DNA from: Rhodotorula mucilaginosa
Lineage: Eukaryota; Basidiomycota; Microbotryomycetes; Sporidiobolales; Sporidiobolaceae
DNA: 64,000 nucleotides
Direction of reading: 5' to 3'
Assembly: GCA_034406715.1 (NCBI GenBank)
Contig: CP137880.1
Span: 488,501-552,500 of the forward strand
In this document: one piece after another, positions 33,240-45,560 of the stretch
Position numbering within the stretch: position 1 is the stretch's first letter
How the letters are laid out: each line of letters opens with the position of its first letter
Translations under genes and position numbers: made by a program
Notes under the pieces: model-generated
The model's input: the letters and a program-made list of their open reading frames with translations, nothing else
What the model was told of the DNA's origin: nothing
The model's database searches: none

Positions 33240-35630
33240 CTACATACACGACCGCTCTACTTTGCTCGGCGGGGACGGCGCTGGATCGTCCGTCCCGATT
33301 GCAAGGCTCGCCGCCACCCAATCCTCAATCACATCGTCCCGGACCGTATCTTCCCAGCTGGGCGGCGGCGCTTCCTGTTCGGGTGCCGGAGCAAGCGCGG
33401 TTGACGTCGGCGGCAGAGACATAGGAGCCGAGACGACGAGGGGCCGCCGAGCCGTTGCGGTTTCAGCTCGCGCAGCAGACGCTCTGCCGACGGAGGACAG
33501 CATTCGAGAGAAACGGCCGCCTGGGTCAGTCCTCGCGCTGCTGGACGCCAATGTTTCGCCGGCGTGTCCTGCGGTAGACTCGCGGCTGGCAGGATAAGCT
33601 GGCGGTGGCACGGGTTCACTTTCTCCCGTTCCATCGGTTGCGGCGGTTCCTGCTCGTCGCTTCTCGTCCCGATGGTCAGCCGCCGCCGGCGACGCTGAGG
33701 ACGATAAAGTCGACGGCTCGTATGCGGGAAGCTGAGCTCCCTCCGACTCGACGGCTGCTCGGTAACGGCGGCTTGGACCTGCTCGCGCAGACGCCGTCGC
33801 CGGAAGGAGACTCGCCAGAGTTTCGCTCGACAATCCAGACATCCACTCGTACTGACTCGGGTTGACGAGCCCCGCCTCACGCGCAATCGAGAGCATCCTT
33901 GTCGGGAAAGTCTCGGAGGTCTGCGTCGGCACGGATGGTCGAGACTGTTGTTGCAAGCCAGTCAGGAGTGAAGCCGGCAGATCGATTCGGACGTCTTGCG
34001 CGCGGATGGAGGAAGTCGAGGGAGCGCTCGGATCGGTCAGGTCGGCGACGAGGTCGTAGCTGTCTTCGTGGCGATGTATCAACGCTAAGACATCCCCCTT
34101 TTCGCTGAGAGTCGCAGTTTGACCCACCGGACCTCGGCATTGCAAGCTTGCACCCTAGACGGGAGAGCAGACTGTAATTCTGATTCCCTCGTTTTGGCGT
34201 CGACTGTGACTCCGCAGGCAAGAACGAGATCCCCGTCGAATTTGAGAAATAGCTCTTGCGCGCGCTCTTTGACGCCCGGAGGACCGACAAGTCGCAAGTC
34301 GGTCGAGATGTACGGCTTGTCGATTTGCAGCGGAGCACCAAACGTGTCGCTCTCGACGAAAGGTGAAACCGCGACGCCGTGCGGGAGGGAGGTCGACTTC
34401 GCTTTCGCCTTCCCTTTGCCCTTTCGGTCTTCTGGCTCTGGCGCCGGCGTCGGCGCGGGCGGGACAATCATTGTTTGTCGGACGAGGTGGAAGGTGACGC
34501 TCAAATGAGTCTTGGCGAACGAGTCGCATAGCTCTCGGTACCGCGGACCGTCTTGATATATTCCGAGCGAGACCTCCAAGCGGACGTGCAGAGAAGCGGG
34601 GCCTTCGTTAGGAGTCGTGATTCGATACACCAGCTGGGCGTCAAGCTGTCAGCTCTATGAAGTAGCGGAAGTATGAGTCTGAGGAGAGAGATGCCGACCT
34701 TGAGGCTCGAGACGTCGAACCCGGCCAGCTTTGGCCGCTCGTCCTCCAGGAAGTATCGCGTCGTCAAAGTCTCGTCACCGCGCTGCGAGACCGATACAGG
34801 CGGCTCGTTCCTGCTTGTGCCCGCCATGGCGAGATCGTCCGGAGACGGAATGTACCGCGGCGAGTACCGCTCGGCGGTGATTCGGACGGGGATGGCGAGG
34901 ACTTTCGCCGAATGCCGTTCGTCCATATCGGGCAGGCGGTTCTTGCCCTTCCAGCGGAGCCGGCTCTCTGACGAGTTGAGGCGCTGTCCAACAATCTCGA
35001 ACCAGTACCGAATTTGAACCCGACCATCGGCGCACGAGGAAGGCAGCAAGAGAGTTGAACCGCACGAGCAAAGGGCGCGTTTCGGGAGAAGGTACGTTTG
35101 CCGGAACGGGTTCGAGACGGGGTCGTCGAGCGTGCGGGCTCGCTTGCCGAGGTAGGTCATCTCGATGACCGGACTGTCGAGCAGGAGTTGGTGTCGGGGT
35201 TGCTCGTCTTTCGGGGCTTCTCCCTTCTCGCCGCTGAGGTTGCCCTCGCGTGATGTCGATGCCGGCATGGACGTCACGACCTCGCCGCGTAGTCGCGTCG
35301 TGAATCGCATCGGAGCGAGCGACTCGTTCGCCGTGATCTCGAACGCAAAGAGCTGTCCGGCGCGAGAACCGGGCAACTTGTTCGGGTCGGGGTTGACGAC
35401 GACGTTGACCCAGCCGTTGCCCTCGTAGGTTGCCTGCGCGGATGAGCTTCAGCGTCGAGCCCTTGCTCGGCGTCCGACTCGGTTCTTGCACGCACAGCAT
35501 GTTTGCGGTCCGTCCAGAGTCCTTCATCCGGTTTCGGCGGAGTCGGCGTTGCTGCCGCCGAAGCCCAAGCCCGGTCGAAAGCGTCGTCGGGCTTATGTAT
35601 GACGTAGAACGACGACTCTTGTTTGCCCAT
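33240..35630 (-). CDS. Arrestin-like (alpha-arrestin/ART-type) adaptor candidate
   Basis: ATG at 35630 begins MGKQESSFYVIHKPDDAFDR. After an intron comes ATYEGNGWVNVVVNPDP, then RAGQLFAFEITANESLAPMR and FTTRLRGEV, which read like an arrestin N-domain. Further beta-rich stretches follow (VIEMTYLGKRAR, RVQIRYWFEIVGQRL, VLAIPVRITAERYSPRYIPS, LHVRLEVSLGIYQD, LSVTFHLVRQTM). The C-terminal 300 residues are low complexity and contain a PPAY (PPxY) motif and LPAY and PPSW variants. Fungal alpha-arrestins use such motifs to bind the WW domains of the ubiquitin ligase Rsp5 (established for the family). The stop is at 33240. The arrestin fold is inferred from pattern only. The frame is open upstream of the chosen ATG and includes a hydrophobic stretch, so the start is uncertain. 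Confidence 0.45.
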
Positions 35631-36171
35631 CGCGGAGGGTAGCCGTCTTTGGAACCGGCGCGCGTTCGGAAGCACGTGGGCAAGAGAAAGCAGGAGAGCA
35701 GCGACGACGCAAGCTGTTGGTGCGGTCCAAAGCGGGGCCCACCAGACGGTGTCGATGGAGGTCTCTAGCCAGCGGCCTGCATAGTCTGAGCAGGTAAGAA
35801 AGGCTGGAGAGTGGCGATTGATGAGAACGTTCGTTGGCGCCAAGTGCGTGGCCTGACAGAGCTCGAGCCTCCCCTCGAGCAGAAGAGCTCCGGCTTCTCT
35901 GAGCGCTGCAAGCCGGACACGCCTCTCTGCTTGGACTACGTTACAGCCAGGCCGTCCGACGCCTTCGCTTGGCACACTTGCGCGACTCCTTTGCATTCGG
36001 AGCAGCTTGGCCCTACTCCGAGTCGGAATTCCCGCCATCTTGTTTCGACCTTTGTCGTCCTTCGCCCTCATCCAACTTCATCCCAAGTGACCATCGTGCG
36101 TAATTTGTGCTCTTTGACAGTCACGGCAGCCGCTGACCCATGTATCCCTCTCCTGCAGCGTACGCGTTCTG
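35631..36171. promoter_or_regulatory. Divergent promoter arrestin-like / F-box
   Basis: 541 bp between two divergent starts. On the minus strand part of it is open and encodes a hydrophobic stretch (APTACVVAALLLSLAHVL) that might be extra N-terminal coding sequence of the arrestin-like gene. Otherwise no feature is recognised. Confidence 0.4.
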
Positions 36172-37463
36172 ATGCCCGTTCCTGCTATCCCACTCGATGT
36201 GGTCCGCCTCATCCTCGAGTACCTTCCGCCGGATGTCATCGCGGCAAGATATTCCCAATACCAATCTATGGCGCCGCTCATGCTCGTCTGCAAGGGATGG
36301 ACATCGCTCGTCCTCGACGTCGTCTGGCGCGAGGTTTGCCTCTCGCCCTTCGACATGCATCGACTGGTTCCTTTGCTCCTCTCGAGGCAAGACCTTTTGG
36401 ATCGCGTCCGCGTGCTCCGGATCAAGTTCGACCACGCCCAGACGATCTACTGGCAACGCGTAGAAGAGAGCTCGTACACCATGACCGACTCCTGGGACGG
36501 CGTGACTCTGCTCCTTCACCGCGCTACCCGAGTCACGACTCTCGACCTGGACGCCACCCTGCCGTACAGCTCGCTCCTGGCGACAGCCGCCTACGCCTCG
36601 ATCGCTACAACGGTAACCGCACTCGAGCTCGACCTCCTTGCCCGCGATGACATCCATCCTCGCGACCTCGACTCGTTGTGGACTTGTCTGTCGCGCTTCC
36701 CGCACTTGACACGACTTACTATTGTGGACGGAGCCGAGCGCACATACGCGGACCCGACAATCGCAAGACCGAAGCTTCGAGTTCAGCACTTTACCCTCCA
36801 CTCTTACGAGGCAGAGGATCCCGACCCCGCGGGAACGCTCCGCATGCTCCAGCAGCTCGACCCGGCGCCATTGCACTCGCTCGAGCTCACGCATCCCGGC
36901 ATCCGCGTCGAGGGATCAATGGACCCGCTTTCGGGGCTCCGTGACCTGATCAACCTCAAACGTCTTGCGATCTGGACGGCGAATGACGAGGAACTCGTCG
37001 ACGCACTCCCGCGCTTATGCGACATTCTCCCTCGGCTGACCCGGCTCGCTGAGCTCGAGTTGAGCTCCGACGGACCTCCTCAGATAGTGTCCCCAGCGAG
37101 GCCGGCGGTGGTCGTCAGGAAGAAGTCGCCAACACCGGTGCGTCAGCTGCTCGACGCGCTGCCGCCGTCGATCCGACGATGCACGGTCAACAATATCTAT
37201 TTCGACGACTGGAAACCCACAAGATGGCTCCTCGACACGCGACACGATTTACAAGATGACACAGTTGCGACGGTCTTTCTTCGGGTCCCGGCGCAGCACA
37301 AAGAAGGAGGAATGGAACTTAAGCAGCATCGACTCGTTCGTTCGGCAGCCGAACCTTCCGAGTGGCGAGCCATGGTTCCGGTGAGTCTTTTGTACTGAGC
37401 TCGCTGTGGTGGAGTGTGAGCGCTTTACTGACTTTGGTTTGCACGCTCCTGCAGACTTCCTAG
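36172..37463 (+). CDS. F-box protein with leucine-rich-repeat-like C-terminus
   Basis: ATG at 36172: PAIPLDVVRLILEYLPPDVI with LVCKGWTSLVLDVVWREVCL is an F-box, the Skp1-binding motif of SCF ubiquitin ligases. The rest has Leu-rich strands spaced like irregular LRRs (LRIKFDHAQ, TRVTTLDLDATLP, FPHLTRLTIVDGA, LHSLELTHPGI, LINLKRLAIWT, LTRLAELELSSDG), probably the substrate-binding part. The main exon is uninterrupted to MVP. A last intron (GTGAGT at about 37381, acceptor ending at 37454) adds Thr-Ser and a TAG at 37461-37463; without splicing the frame would end at 37398. About 405 residues. Substrate unknown. Confidence 0.75.
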
Positions 37464-38209
37464 GTAGCGCATTCTTTAGGCGAGACGCATGATCTGCTGT
37501 AATGATTGTTCACCTTCCTTCCGCACTTTCTCGAGCTCTTTGATGCAACTCGACAAGACAGAAGTCATGTTGTTCGAGATCCTCGGGCCGACGCAAATCA
37601 CGGCGCCGGGAAAAACCGAGGAAACGGATGTGAAGCCCCGGATGCGGATGCGTAATGTATGTCAAAGAAAGATTTTCTGAGCGTCTGAATAGACAAGTGC
37701 GATGCTCTGTGAAAAGCTTGTAAGCATGTATACAGATCGATTCTCGAGCGAAATCTCAAGGAAGAGCGTCCGCGCGATCCGACTTGACTTGCTGCAACGG
37801 CATTCCACTTGACTGTCATGCTTCTGGCGGCTTTGTCTGGTCTTTCTCTGTGCAGCAGCGTGAGGTGCGATTTGGTCGCAAGAGAGCATCTCCCTGGCAC
37901 CCCAAACAGCGACAAAGGCCGACTCGCTGCTTGCACGCTCTGCAGGCTGTTTGCGTTGCGCGTCCTTACACTCGCTTCTTTGCCGAGATTCGAGCGCAAA
38001 GTCACTACCGCAGATACTCCTGAAAATGTTCTGAACGACGTAGAAAGGGGAGTCTTGTATAGCACTTGATGATCTCACGGGGATTTTACGCCGCGGGAAA
38101 AAAACTCGATCGGGGAACGAATGCGAATGCAAGGAATAAGGGGTATCAACAGACAGGTGGGGATAAGTCTATGGGACAGGCGATAGTGCATAGGATACAG
38201 GTTAAGGGT
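37464..38209. other. Convergent intergenic region, no gene recognised
   Basis: About 750 bp between the convergent stop codons of the F-box and histidine-kinase genes. Open frames of up to 156 codons exist on both strands, but they overlap one another and show no motif. It is less GC-rich than the flanking genes. Confidence 0.45.
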
Positions 38210-41200
38210 TCACCTCGCGGTGCCGACGAGCTCGACTTGTCGCCAGATGGTCGCTTCGAGCTGTTTTGGAACGCAGCGATCAGTGAGCGAGCGGAACCCA
38301 AAGACGGGACGCGGAGCAAACTCACCTCGGCGGCTCGAACCGGTTTCGCCAAGTAGGCGTCCATACCCGAGTCGAGGCAGCGCTCGCGATCTCCCTTGAT
38401 GGCGGAGGCGGTGAGGGCGACGATGCGAAGGTTGCGAATGCGCGCTTCGTTCGATTGGCGAATGATTTTGGTGGCTTCGCTGCGGGTGTGGGCGGGAGAT
38501 TAGCGGCTGGGAGGGTGAGAGAAATGGAGGGACAAACGCACTAGCCGTCTAGATGAGGCATTTGTCCCTGAGCGACGATAACGGGAAAGTCAGCTCTGGA
38601 CCTCGGACAGCTGCGCAGATTCTCCACTCACATCCATGAGGACGATGTCGTAGTCTGCGATCTGAAGCTGCTCGAGGCACTTGCGGCCATCTTCCACCGC
38701 GTCGACCGAGAACTGCACATTGGCCGTCAGCTCGGCGATTCTTCTTCCACCGGATAAGACCCTCGACCCACCCCTTTACCCTTGAGGGTCCGAGTCACGA
38801 TCTGCCGGATCAAGTCGTTGTCTTCGGCGAGCAGGATCCGCACGTCATGCGGGCAAGTTTCGTGCCGACTCTGTTCGACGAAATCTTCTGCTCGCTGCAC
38901 TTTCGCAGCTTCTCGCTTGGTCGGGATCGGAACGTCTTGCGTGGTACCGACAAAGTCGACGACGTCGACGAGCGGAGCTTTGGCGAACGAGACGGTGATG
39001 GCGACGGTCGATCCGGAGCCGAGTTCCGACGAGAGCGAGATGGTGCCGTCCATGAGCTCGACGAGCTGCGGTCCGGCGGGAATCAGTAAGACAAAATTTG
39101 ACTCCGCATGCAGGTCAGGCGTACCTTTTTCGAAATGGACAAGCCGAGTCCGGTTCCGCCAAACTCGCGTGCCGTACTCGGATCGGCTTGGCGGAACGGT
39201 TCAAAGAGCGTGGGCAAGACAGTCGGGTCGATGCCGATGCCGGTGTCGCGGATCTCGAACCGGATCACGACGCGCTTGTCGTCTTCGTACAGCTGGTTGC
39301 AGGCCAAGGTGACGGAGCCTGTCGGGTAGTTCCGAATGGTGAGCACCGGCGAGAAATGACATGCAACCAAACCCCAACCCACCAGACTTGGTAAACTTGA
39401 CGGCATTGCTCAGGCCGTTGGCGAGGATCTGACGCAGACGGAGACGGTCGCCGAGGAGCGTCCCTTGGTAGAACGGCTGAACGTCTTCGCCAAATTCGAG
39501 TCCCTTCTTCTGAGCGATGACGCTGAAGAGGCGAGCGTCGTTGAGCGCTTCTGCGATCAGGAACGGGCCCGTTTCGAGCGAGAGAGCGTTCTCTTCGACT
39601 TTGCGCAAGTCGAGGACGGCGCCAATCAGTTCCAGCAGCGTTTCGGCGCTCCGCACTGCTTGCTGAACGAGCGAGCGTTGATCCTCGCTCAACCGGCTCG
39701 AGTCGTCCAGCAAGAGTTCGCAGATGCCGAGGATGCCGGCGATCGGGGTCCGGATCTCGTGCGTGATGGTCGTCAGGAACTGCGTCTTGAGGCGGTTCGC
39801 TTCGCGCGCGGCGTGCTCCGAAGCGGCGCTCTTTTGCAACGCCATCTCGGCTTCGACGAGCTCGGTCACGTCCGAACCGACGATGATGCAGCCCGTGATG
39901 GCGTTGGCGTCCGGGTGGATCTGCGGAATTGCCGGATCGCCGCGGAGGGCGATGAGCTGATGGGGGCGGTAGTCGTCAGTTGTGCAGACGCGGATGTTGA
40001 GGGCAAGACGACTGGCACTCACCCGGCAGCGATGGTGAACATTCTGGCCCGAAGCGTCCTGCTCGTTGACGTGCACATAGTCGCGCTCGACTTCGCCGTC
40101 GAGGATCCGCTGCACCGCGTCTTGGAGATCGGCAGGAGGCCACAGTTCGGCAAAGTTGCAGCCGACGAGCGAGCCGGACGCGTTGAGCGGCACCGTGGTC
40201 GGCTGCTTGCCTTCAAAGAGGACGACTTCGAGGCGCGGGCTGATGGTCATCAGGAAGATGTCTGTGGGGCGCGGTTTCGAGAATCAGGCTTTGTGCGCTC
40301 CTCCCCCACCACAATCGGAGGCAGACCCACCGGAACCCTCCAAGACGGCTTTGGTCCGTTCCTTGACCAGCAGCGCGTCGTGCCTCGCCTCGGTGTCTTC
40401 ATGCACGTCCGACACGCTGCACATCCAACTCTGGATGTTGCCTTGCGGGTCGCGCACCGGAGCGCCGCGGCAGGCGTGCCAGCGGAGGCAGCCGTCGCGG
40501 CGCTTGATGCGATACTTGAACCGAAAGTCGCTGCCGGTCTGCATCGCCGAGAGGTACGTCGGGAGGATATCCTGCAGGTCGTCCGGGTGGAACATGGCTG
40601 TCTCGGTGGGGTGTCAGCCCCGAGCGCTCCCCGATCCCGATGCGAGGCTGACTCACACATCCACTCCTCGAACGTCATGTTGTATGCGGGATCGGCACCG
40701 GTGTAGTCGTACCACGCCTTGTTGAGCCAAGTCACCTGCCCGTTCAGGTCCGCCATGAACAAGATCTGCCGGCAACAAGGCGCATGTGTCAGCGGGTCTC
40801 TTTAGCGAGAGGCCAAGGGACACTCACCATCGGCACAGTCTCGACCATGTCGACCAAGTTGTGCAGCGTGAGGGTCTGTCGCCTCGCTGCTTCGAGAGAG
40901 CCGTTCAGGGACAGAGTCGGCGAAGCCGGTCTCGTGCTCGCGCTCGCCGGGGTTGCAGCGCCACTCGTAAAGGGATCGTCCTCAGCCGTGCTCGATTCTG
41001 GCTCAACAGGCGGGCTCGGGATTGGACTCGAACCCGGACTGTGCGCGTCCCGCTCGGCGGGGGTCGGGACTCGGAACGGCAGCGGTTTACCCGCGCCGCG
41101 ATCCGTCCCATCCGAGAGGGCTTCGATCCCTCGATCGAGTGACTGGGTGCGTCCGACGAGGACGCTGACCGACGGCGGCAGCTTGTCCTCCAGGGTGGTG

Positions 41201-41991
41201 CCGTTTGTTCCGGCATCGTCCGAGTCGTGGATCGACGTTCGCCGCGTCGAGGGATGACTCTTGCCCGTGACGAGGCCCGTCGCGTGCGCGAGCATGCTCG
41301 TCGTTTCCGGACTGAGGGGCAGGTTCCTCCGCTCGAGTCCGACGGCGGGGCGATTCGCCGCCTTTCGACTCGACGCTGAGAATCCGGAGCTGAACGAGGC
41401 GGATCGCGAGGCGTCCGAGCCGCTCAGGCCGCTGAGTAGAGGGGGACTGATGGCGGGTGCTGGAACCCCGCTGGGAGACGAGCTGATCGAAATGGGCGCG
41501 GTGGCGCCGGTGGCAGCGGCGGCGGCTGCGACGGTGTCGAGTTGCGGCGGCACGCGAGATGCGAATCGGCGTGGCGGACCCGGCCCGACTGCGTTGGTTT
41601 CCGGTGGCGTAGCTGGTCTTATGAGCGTGAGGGTGTAGACGGTCTCGTCGGATTGATTTCGAGTGGCCGAGACGAGCACCTCGGCTGCAGCTGGGGTCGG
41701 TCCGACGCTTCGGTACTTGAGTATTGGCGGGTCATTCTGGCCCCATCTGTACGCTCTAGAGTCTTGCACGAGTCGGTCCAGGATGGCGTGTGCGTCGACC
41801 TCGTCGTCGCCGACCCGGAGCCATTCCGTCGCCGAGAAGTCGTCCGCGGCTTTGGGCTGGAGCGCGTCGACCGCCGCCTCGTTGAAGTTCCCGAGTCGCA
41901 GGTGCGGCCCGACCAGAGACAGCGTCGGCAGGCCATGGCCAGGCGGCGGCGGCGGTCGCTTTCTCGGCGACGCCGACGACGATGCGGTCAT
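38210..41991 (-). CDS. Hybrid sensor histidine kinase with PAS domains and receiver
   Basis: Soluble phosphorelay sensor that would feed a histidine phosphotransfer protein. ATG at 41991 ([20 protein letters not shown]). A PAS-like N-terminal part ([16 protein letters not shown]...) is followed by a long Ser/Pro-rich linker. Next are a PAS/PAC ([54 protein letters not shown]) and a further divergent PAS. HisKA carries the phospho-accepting His in [13 protein letters not shown] near 39760. HATPase boxes follow ([44 protein letters not shown]). The receiver has [16 protein letters not shown], phospho-Asp in YDIVLMD (codon 38632-38634, the last before an intron), the MPHLDG loop, [18 protein letters not shown] and YLAKPV. 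The last exon ends VELVGTAR at 38210. About 1,100 residues, no membrane segment seen; all catalytic residues are present. Confidence 0.92.
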
Positions 41992-42236
41992 GGCGACCGA
42001 GGCGACAGTTCTATAGGTGAGGGGCTGCTTCGTGTATATGGCAGGCACCTCCTCCTCTATATCCTCATCCAGTCGCTATCGTCCCTATGCAAGCTCATGC
42101 GTCGCACTCTGTCCGGGCTTCGCGGTGCCGAAGATTCCCCCGCGTGCGCCGATCCAATCTGTCGATCCAAATGCGTCGATCTCTTTGCGGAATGACGCAC
42201 GTTTAAGCTCAAGTTTGCATAGAATAACTGCCGGAA

Positions 42237-45200
42237 CTACCGTCTCGACGACGGCGATGCCCCCACCTTGCTCTCCTTGCTGCTCGACCCGCCAAACAGC
42301 TTGCGGACAAAGCCTGTGGACCGACCCGCAGCCGGGACCGTCCTCGCCGCCTTGGGCACTTTCTGCTCCTCCTCCTCGCGCTTCCTCCGCTCCTCTTCGA
42401 CTCCGTTCCGAGTCGAGATCTTGCCGCCGTTCGCGTTCGAGGGACCGCCGCCGTTGCTGCTGCTGCCGCCGACGACCGAAGCGAGGTCCCGGTCCGATTG
42501 CGACTTGTCGCTGCTCCGAGCCGTCCGAGAGCCGTTCCGAGTGTGGGCTGGACCATCTTTGCGATGATTGCTGCTGCTGCTGCTGTGGTGGTGGTGGTGG
42601 TGATGGTGATGGTGGTGGTGATGACTCCGAGTCGGAGGCTGAACTCCGACGTACGAAACGCCACCGTGGCCTTGACCCAAGACCGGTGCCGCCGCCGCCG
42701 CCGCATCCACCGCCTCGGCTGTCGAAGCAGACTGGTTGGATCCCGATCGGGTCGAGCTCGGCGAAGAAGCGCGGACCTGCTCCATGTGCGGAGACCGAGC
42801 TTTCATGGCGGCGGGGAGAACGTGGGAGGACATGTTGACCTCGCGAGCGGGGGCACGAGGAGTCGTTGTCGCGGTTGAGCCCGGTGACCGACTGCGGCGA
42901 CTCGAAGGTGGAGACGGTGGAAGCAACAGTCTCCCGCTGCCGCGCGTGGTCGACGCGTTGAGTGGATTGGGCGGCGCACTCGAGCGGGCTGAGGGTGGTG
43001 GCGCTGTTAGCCGATTGACCACGCTGACACGGGAAGCACACGCTCGACTCACCTTTCGCAACACCCGAGGTGCTGATCGTCTCGATCGTATAACCCGAAG
43101 CAGCCGGTGTCGAGGACTTGACATGCCGTTGTCGCTCCCGTTCCTCCTTCTCGACGAGTTCCCGCTCTGCCCTCAGGCTCTTGCCATAAGCCGCCAGCTG
43201 GTCCTTTAGGCTCTTGTTTGGAGCGGCAGCCGTCTCGCGAAGTACGGAAGTCGGACCCGTCGAAGCCGAAGCCGACGAGGGCGCGAGCGATCCCATCAAT
43301 TCGCGCTCGGCCTTTTTGACCCTCGATCGGGCCTGAGCTCGCGTCTTGGGTTCGTGGTCGTTTGTGCTCGTGTTCGCTTCTTCGGTCCGTATCGTCGACC
43401 GAGGGGTCGTCACGATCCCGGGCGAGTGAGCTTCGTACAGCGGTCCGAGGTGGCGACGACGGTTCGAAAGATCAAGCGCCGTCGTCGCTGCTGCGGCGCT
43501 GAAGTAGCCCACATCGGGAGTGACAGTGGTCGACTTGGTGCGCTTCGTGGGGCTGTGAGGAGGCGCGGTCGTCGGAGCTGTACTGGTCGAAGCGGTCGAG
43601 AACGTCGGACCCGACCAAATCGAATCGCGCGAGGATGCAGTCGAGACTGTGTAGGACGCGTCGGTCGAAGTCGAGTTGCTCCTTGCCCTCCCGTCGGACT
43701 GAGTTGCGCGGGCGGGAGGCGGGCTGGGGACCGCGAGGTTCTGGCCCTGTTTCGCAGGCGCGTTCGTTTCGCTCTGGCTACTCTCCCTCGAGCGGGGTGA
43801 TCGAGCGCCCGAGTACTGCGTCGCATGGAGGTGTTGCAGCAACGGTGATCTCGAATCTGGGTTCGAGACGGCTCGCGGTCGATTCGGTTTCGCGGAGGTG
43901 GTTGTCTCGTCGGGAATGGTGATGGCGACTGGTTCAACCACCGGCGGCGGCTCGTCGTCTTCGAAGACGCGAGTTTCCGAGTCTTCGTCGATCGAGGGTC
44001 GGCTCCCCGTGAACGAACCCCGCGAGAGCCCGCTGCTCTGCCGAGGTCGATAGAACCGCTGCGGCGGGAGCGTCCTCGTCGGACTAGGGGGCGCACTCGT
44101 CGGCAACATCAGCGCCGTCTTGGAGTCTGTCGGAGTCGGATCTGGGTCGTTTGTCGAGTCGTTCAGAGGTGGGAGGGAGGCCATGTCGAGCGAGGCGAGG
44201 GTCGGCAAGCCCGTTTGGAACGAGTCTTGCCGCCAGGGTCGGTTCACGTCCATGCTGCGCCTCCGCTCGGCTCGTTCGACCACCGCATCTTCTCCCTCCG
44301 CAGCGTCTTGCTCGGGAGCCTGGGGTGCGCTCGTCGTAAACGCGGTCGACATGGACGCTTGCTGACCCGAGCCGCCGCTAAAGGTGGCAGCGCGGACTCG
44401 CCCATCGTTCCCGACTTCGAGGACAGGCTGCATTGTCCCGCCCGGTAGAGACGGTCTCCTCCGCACCGGGACCGTTACTAGCGGAGCGGGTCCATCCGCC
44501 GCGCCGAGCGAGATCTGGCTCGACGAAGCGAGCGGGGTCAAGCCGCCGCGGAGGGAATTGACCGACAGGGACGAGGACAAGCTCGCGCGGTGGGCGTGGT
44601 GGGCGAATTTGGTCGCGAGGGCGTCAAAGGACCTTTGGGCTTGCATCGCCGGCGTCGACCCGCTCGACGTCAAGGACGACTTTCTCCGCAGGCTGGCAAA
44701 AGTGCGTCCGCTGCCGTGTCGATGCGATCGTGTGGATGATGAGCTGGCAGCAACTCTGATGTTCCCGCCGTTCGCCTCGGCTGCTGCCTGGTCGAGCTTG
44801 ACGGAGTAGGAGTGGAGCAAGTCCGCCGCATCGAGGAAGCCGTTCTGGGCGGCCATTTGTTCGGCGGTCGCGCCGTGCTTTTCGGGCACGCGTGGGTCGG
44901 CACCGTACGAGAGGAGGAGGCTCAGAATGAGGAGGTGACCGTTCGCGGCGGCGAAATGCAGCGGGGTCGAGCCTGTCCGCTGTCTCGTCAGTTGTGCTGG
45001 ATTTCTTCCCGAGACCGTTTGCGGGACGACACTCACCTCGCGTTCCGACCGACTGGCCATTCGACTTGATCCCTTCGCGCGTGTACCTGCGCGACAAGCG
45101 CGGACTGTTGACGTCGGCACCGGCTTCGACGAGCATGCGGACGACGGTCTCGTTCCCGGACGAGGCGGCGGCGTGGATCGGCAAGACGCCGTCGAGGACC

Positions 45201-45560
45201 GAGTTGACGGGTTGGCCGTTCGCCAGCGCATATTGCACCAGGCCTGGGTTGGATTGGGGGAGGGGAGCGGGTCAGGGTTAGGTGATTCGAACCTGGTGAC
45301 GTCTTGACTGCGCCCACAAACTCACCGACGTTTCCCTTTGCGGCTGCCGAGTGCAAGTTCAAGTCTCTGTAGCTGGTGACGATTCCCAGGCGTGCGGCTT
45401 GCCTCGAGAGAGCGGTCGCGCTGTGGCTGCTGCTGCCCCCACCTCCTCCTCGGGACGACGACGACAGCGACGAGGCGAACGACGAAGTCCGGCGCGGCGG
45501 AGGAGACGGTTCGGCGGCGGGGCGTGCCATTGCAGAGGGTCCCGGCGAGAGCGTCGACAT
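42237..45560 (-). CDS. Ankyrin-repeat protein with low-complexity tail
   Basis: ATG 45560 (MSTLSPGPSAMARPAAEPSP) opens a Ser/Gly-rich leader. Ankyrin repeats follow: TSYRDLNLHSAAAKGNVGEF, VLDGVLPIHAAASSGNETVV, RMLVEAGADVNSPRL and, in the next exon, GSTPLHFAAANGHLLILSLL and LSYGADPRVPEKHGATAEQM. The remaining roughly 700 residues are disordered (Ser/Thr/Pro/Arg-rich). A short conserved-looking helix is ELMGSL...KSLKDQLAAYGKSLRAE near 43200, followed by an intron at about 43050. The tail carries a polyhistidine run and a basic end (GRSTGFVRKLFGGSSSKESK); stop at 42237-42239. Upstream of the chosen ATG the frame stays open for about 145 codons with protein-like character but no ATG, so a spliced 5' exon may exist. 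Function unknown; a scaffold is a guess. Confidence 0.75.
42585..42622 (-). repeat. CAC/CAT tract encoding polyhistidine
   Basis: A run of CAC and CAT triplets encodes about 13 consecutive His in the disordered tail of the ankyrin protein, followed by Ser repeats from an AGC run. Confidence 0.85.

Noticed and set aside
42085-42236. Extension of the ankyrin frame to 42085 as one 1,048-codon open frame
   Set aside because: The true C-terminus switches frame at an intron near 43050 and ends at 42237 with a protein-like tail; the longer frame reads as Arg/Ser-rich nonsense there.
45281-45296. GGTTCGAATCA-like tRNA B-box on the minus strand
   Set aside because: It lies in an intron of the ankyrin gene; no A-box or cloverleaf could be formed around it.
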